From NCBI GenBank assembly GCA_903888395.1, contig CAISTO010000035.1, positions 1 to 15,936 of the forward strand: a DNA stretch of 15,936 bases, given 5' to 3'. Position numbers and translations under genes: made by a program. Shown here one piece after another: positions 14,935 through 15,936 of this stretch. The notes beneath the pieces were generated by a model that saw only the letters and a program-made list of their open reading frames with translations, did no database searches and was not told the origin of the DNA. Numbering within the stretch: the stretch's first letter is position 1; each line of letters opens with the position of its first letter. The DNA comes from an uncultured Bacteroidota bacterium (GTDB lineage: Bacteria > Bacteroidota > Bacteroidia > UKL13-3).

Positions 14935-15863
14935 ACCATCAGCAAATAAAAATAGGAAAGCCAAATTATTCTGCCATCGGCAATGGTAGAAAAATAAGAA
15001 AGGAAATATAAAAAAATTGCACTTCCAATACTTGCCAAACATGCTAAATACAAAGGTTTTTCAATGATTTGACGAAAGGTTTTGTTAATTAATTCTTTGA
15101 AAAACAATAAGCCAACCAAGCCAAAGCTAAAAATTATACTGAACCAAGAATTGAATCGGTTAAAATTAATGGAAGCACTTTTCAAATCAAAAGTCCAAAA
15201 ATTATTACGGGTAGTTTCTAACGAAATGGGCGCGTACTTTCTAATAAAATAAAGTCCAAATAAGTATAAAATAAAAGTAACTAATGTTACAAAAATTGCA
15301 TTTTTCTTGTTGTTTTTAAAATGATAAAACAAGTAAAAAGGAATGCTGATGGCAATGGATTCTTTTACGCATAATCCCAACAAAATAGCCAATACAAACA
15401 ACCATGCTTGTTGTTTAAAAGTAGCATAAATACTGATTGCAATAAATAAAAAAAGCGCGGTATCAACATAAGCAATACTGGCATAATAAAACATGGGAAA
15501 TGAAAACAAAAACAGCCAAATAGATTGCCATTTTTTGATGTTTGGAATGTTTAATAATTGCAAAGCATGATAATAAATAAACAGCCCTAAAGCTAAAAAC
15601 AAAGCATTGATTAAATTAATGGAGGTAAGCGCAGAAAAAGGCAAATAACTAGCCGTTAATGGAACCAAAAACCGCCAATTAGTTGCCGGTCGTAATGCTA
15701 ATTCCAATGAATTTCCTCTGAAATATTCCACATAATTTTCAAAATATTTTGCATCGTAAGGAACTTGTTTTACAATTATTTGATTGCCGTTAAAGCGTGG
15801 CAAAATCATGGCCATAAAAAGCAAACAGGTGATAATAAAATAATATAAATTGCTACTTTTCAA
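14898..15863 (-). CDS. Polytopic membrane protein, possibly a GT-C type glycosyltransferase
   Basis: 321 residues with about nine to ten hydrophobic helices (for example residues 7-21, 84-101, 114-128, 132-147, 153-165, 188-206, 240-255, 271-289, 299-311). After the first helix, the loop PYDAKYFENYVEYFRG carries an acidic residue (Asp37) placed like the catalytic Asp of GT-C glycosyltransferases. AYVDTALFLF and KESIAISIPFYLF also recall that superfamily. This is resemblance by layout only; the donor and acceptor are unknown. The start is a TTG at 15863: an in-frame TAG two codons upstream excludes a longer protein, and no ATG occurs until residue 17, inside the first helix. It overlaps the preceding gene by 11 bp. 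The last dozen residues (from about NSSWTIDDSK) are encoded by a 7-bp repeat array. Confidence 0.75.
   Translation of the reverse strand: MKSSNLYYFIITCLLFMAMILPRFNGNQIIVKQVPYDAKYFENYVEYFRGNSLELALRPATNWRFLVPLTASYLPFSALTSINLINALFLALGLFIYYHALQLLNIPNIKKWQSIWLFLFSFPMFYYASIAYVDTALFLFIAISIYATFKQQAWLFVLAILLGLCVKESIAISIPFYLFYHFKNNKKNAIFVTLVTFILYLFGLYFIRKYAPISLETTRNNFWTFDLKSASINFNRFNSWFSIIFSFGLVGLLFFKELINKTFRQIIEKPLYLACLASIGSAIFLYFLSYFSTIADGRIIWLSYFYLLMVVNSSWTIDDSK
14905..14939 (-). repeat. 7-bp tandem array inside the 3' end of the membrane-protein gene
   Basis: On the plus strand CTAT/CCAT cores start at 14905, 14912, 14919, 14926 and (degenerate) 14933, each 7 bp apart. On the minus strand the units read GACGATA, GACAATA, GTTCATG and GTTAATA. 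It is oriented opposite to the array at 14852-14890, so both read the same way relative to the gene they follow. Confidence 0.8.
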
Positions 15864-15936
15864 GTTCTAAATTAATATGGTGCTGATTAAAATTTAAATA
15901 CATTTGTATTGCAATTAACGCATAAGTATTTTTAAA
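15853..15936 (-). CDS. C-terminal end of an upstream gene (partial)
   Basis: The minus-strand frame is open from the window edge to a TAG at 15853-15855, giving 27 residues ending HHINLELEK. Its last 11 bp overlap the TTG start of the membrane-protein gene, the arrangement of translationally coupled genes. The fragment is too short to identify, and 27 open codons could arise by chance; the overlap and the TTG start it would explain are the main support. Confidence 0.45.
   Translation of the reverse strand, partial: FKNTYALIAIQMYLNFNQHHINLELEK

Overview
The window is AT-rich and bacterial, and everything points to a member of the Bacteroidota. Promoters match the TTTG-N19-TAnnTTTG form used by that phylum, start codons lack Shine-Dalgarno sequences, and the gene families are typical: an ftsE-like ATPase beside a 67-residue protein, an OmpA-like/TPR lipoprotein, and a stand-alone sucC. 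I cannot name the genus.

Layout, left to right. Positions 1-3341 (minus) hold most of a very large exported protein (at least 1113 residues) that I do not recognise; its 3' end lies outside the window. Upstream of it on the same strand is an LD-carboxypeptidase (peptidoglycan recycling, 3539-4435). Divergent from that runs a plus-strand group: an outer-membrane beta-barrel protein, rpe (pentose phosphate), pdxA (pyridoxal phosphate) and a fatty-acid desaturase, closed by a strong terminator at 8293. Two minus-strand genes follow, sucC (TCA cycle) and an OmpA-like/TPR lipoprotein, each with its own terminator. Divergent from the lipoprotein are the 67-residue protein, an FtsE-like ATPase and a YbfF-type esterase. 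Next come tRNA-Gly(GCC) and tRNA-Leu(UAA) behind a near-ideal promoter and ahead of a terminator. The right end has a small acidic coiled-coil protein, a PduO-type cobalamin adenosyltransferase, a convergent polytopic membrane protein and the last 27 codons of a gene overlapping it.

The most striking feature is a set of intergenic arrays with a strict 7-bp period. The clearest (3450-3547) has 14 uninterrupted units spaced exactly 7 bp. Others lie at 3356-3402, 12569-12603, 12649-12676, 14852-14890 and 14905-14939. Read on the strand of the gene they follow, three share the unit GACNATR. Two run into coding sequence: one supplies the stop codon of the LD-carboxypeptidase and one encodes the last dozen residues of the membrane protein. 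In the convergent gap at 14875-14934 two oppositely oriented arrays can fold into a hairpin. These arrays are the best candidate here for an undescribed element.

No CRISPR, transposase, phage or defence genes are visible. Most of the rest is core metabolism, envelope and translation.
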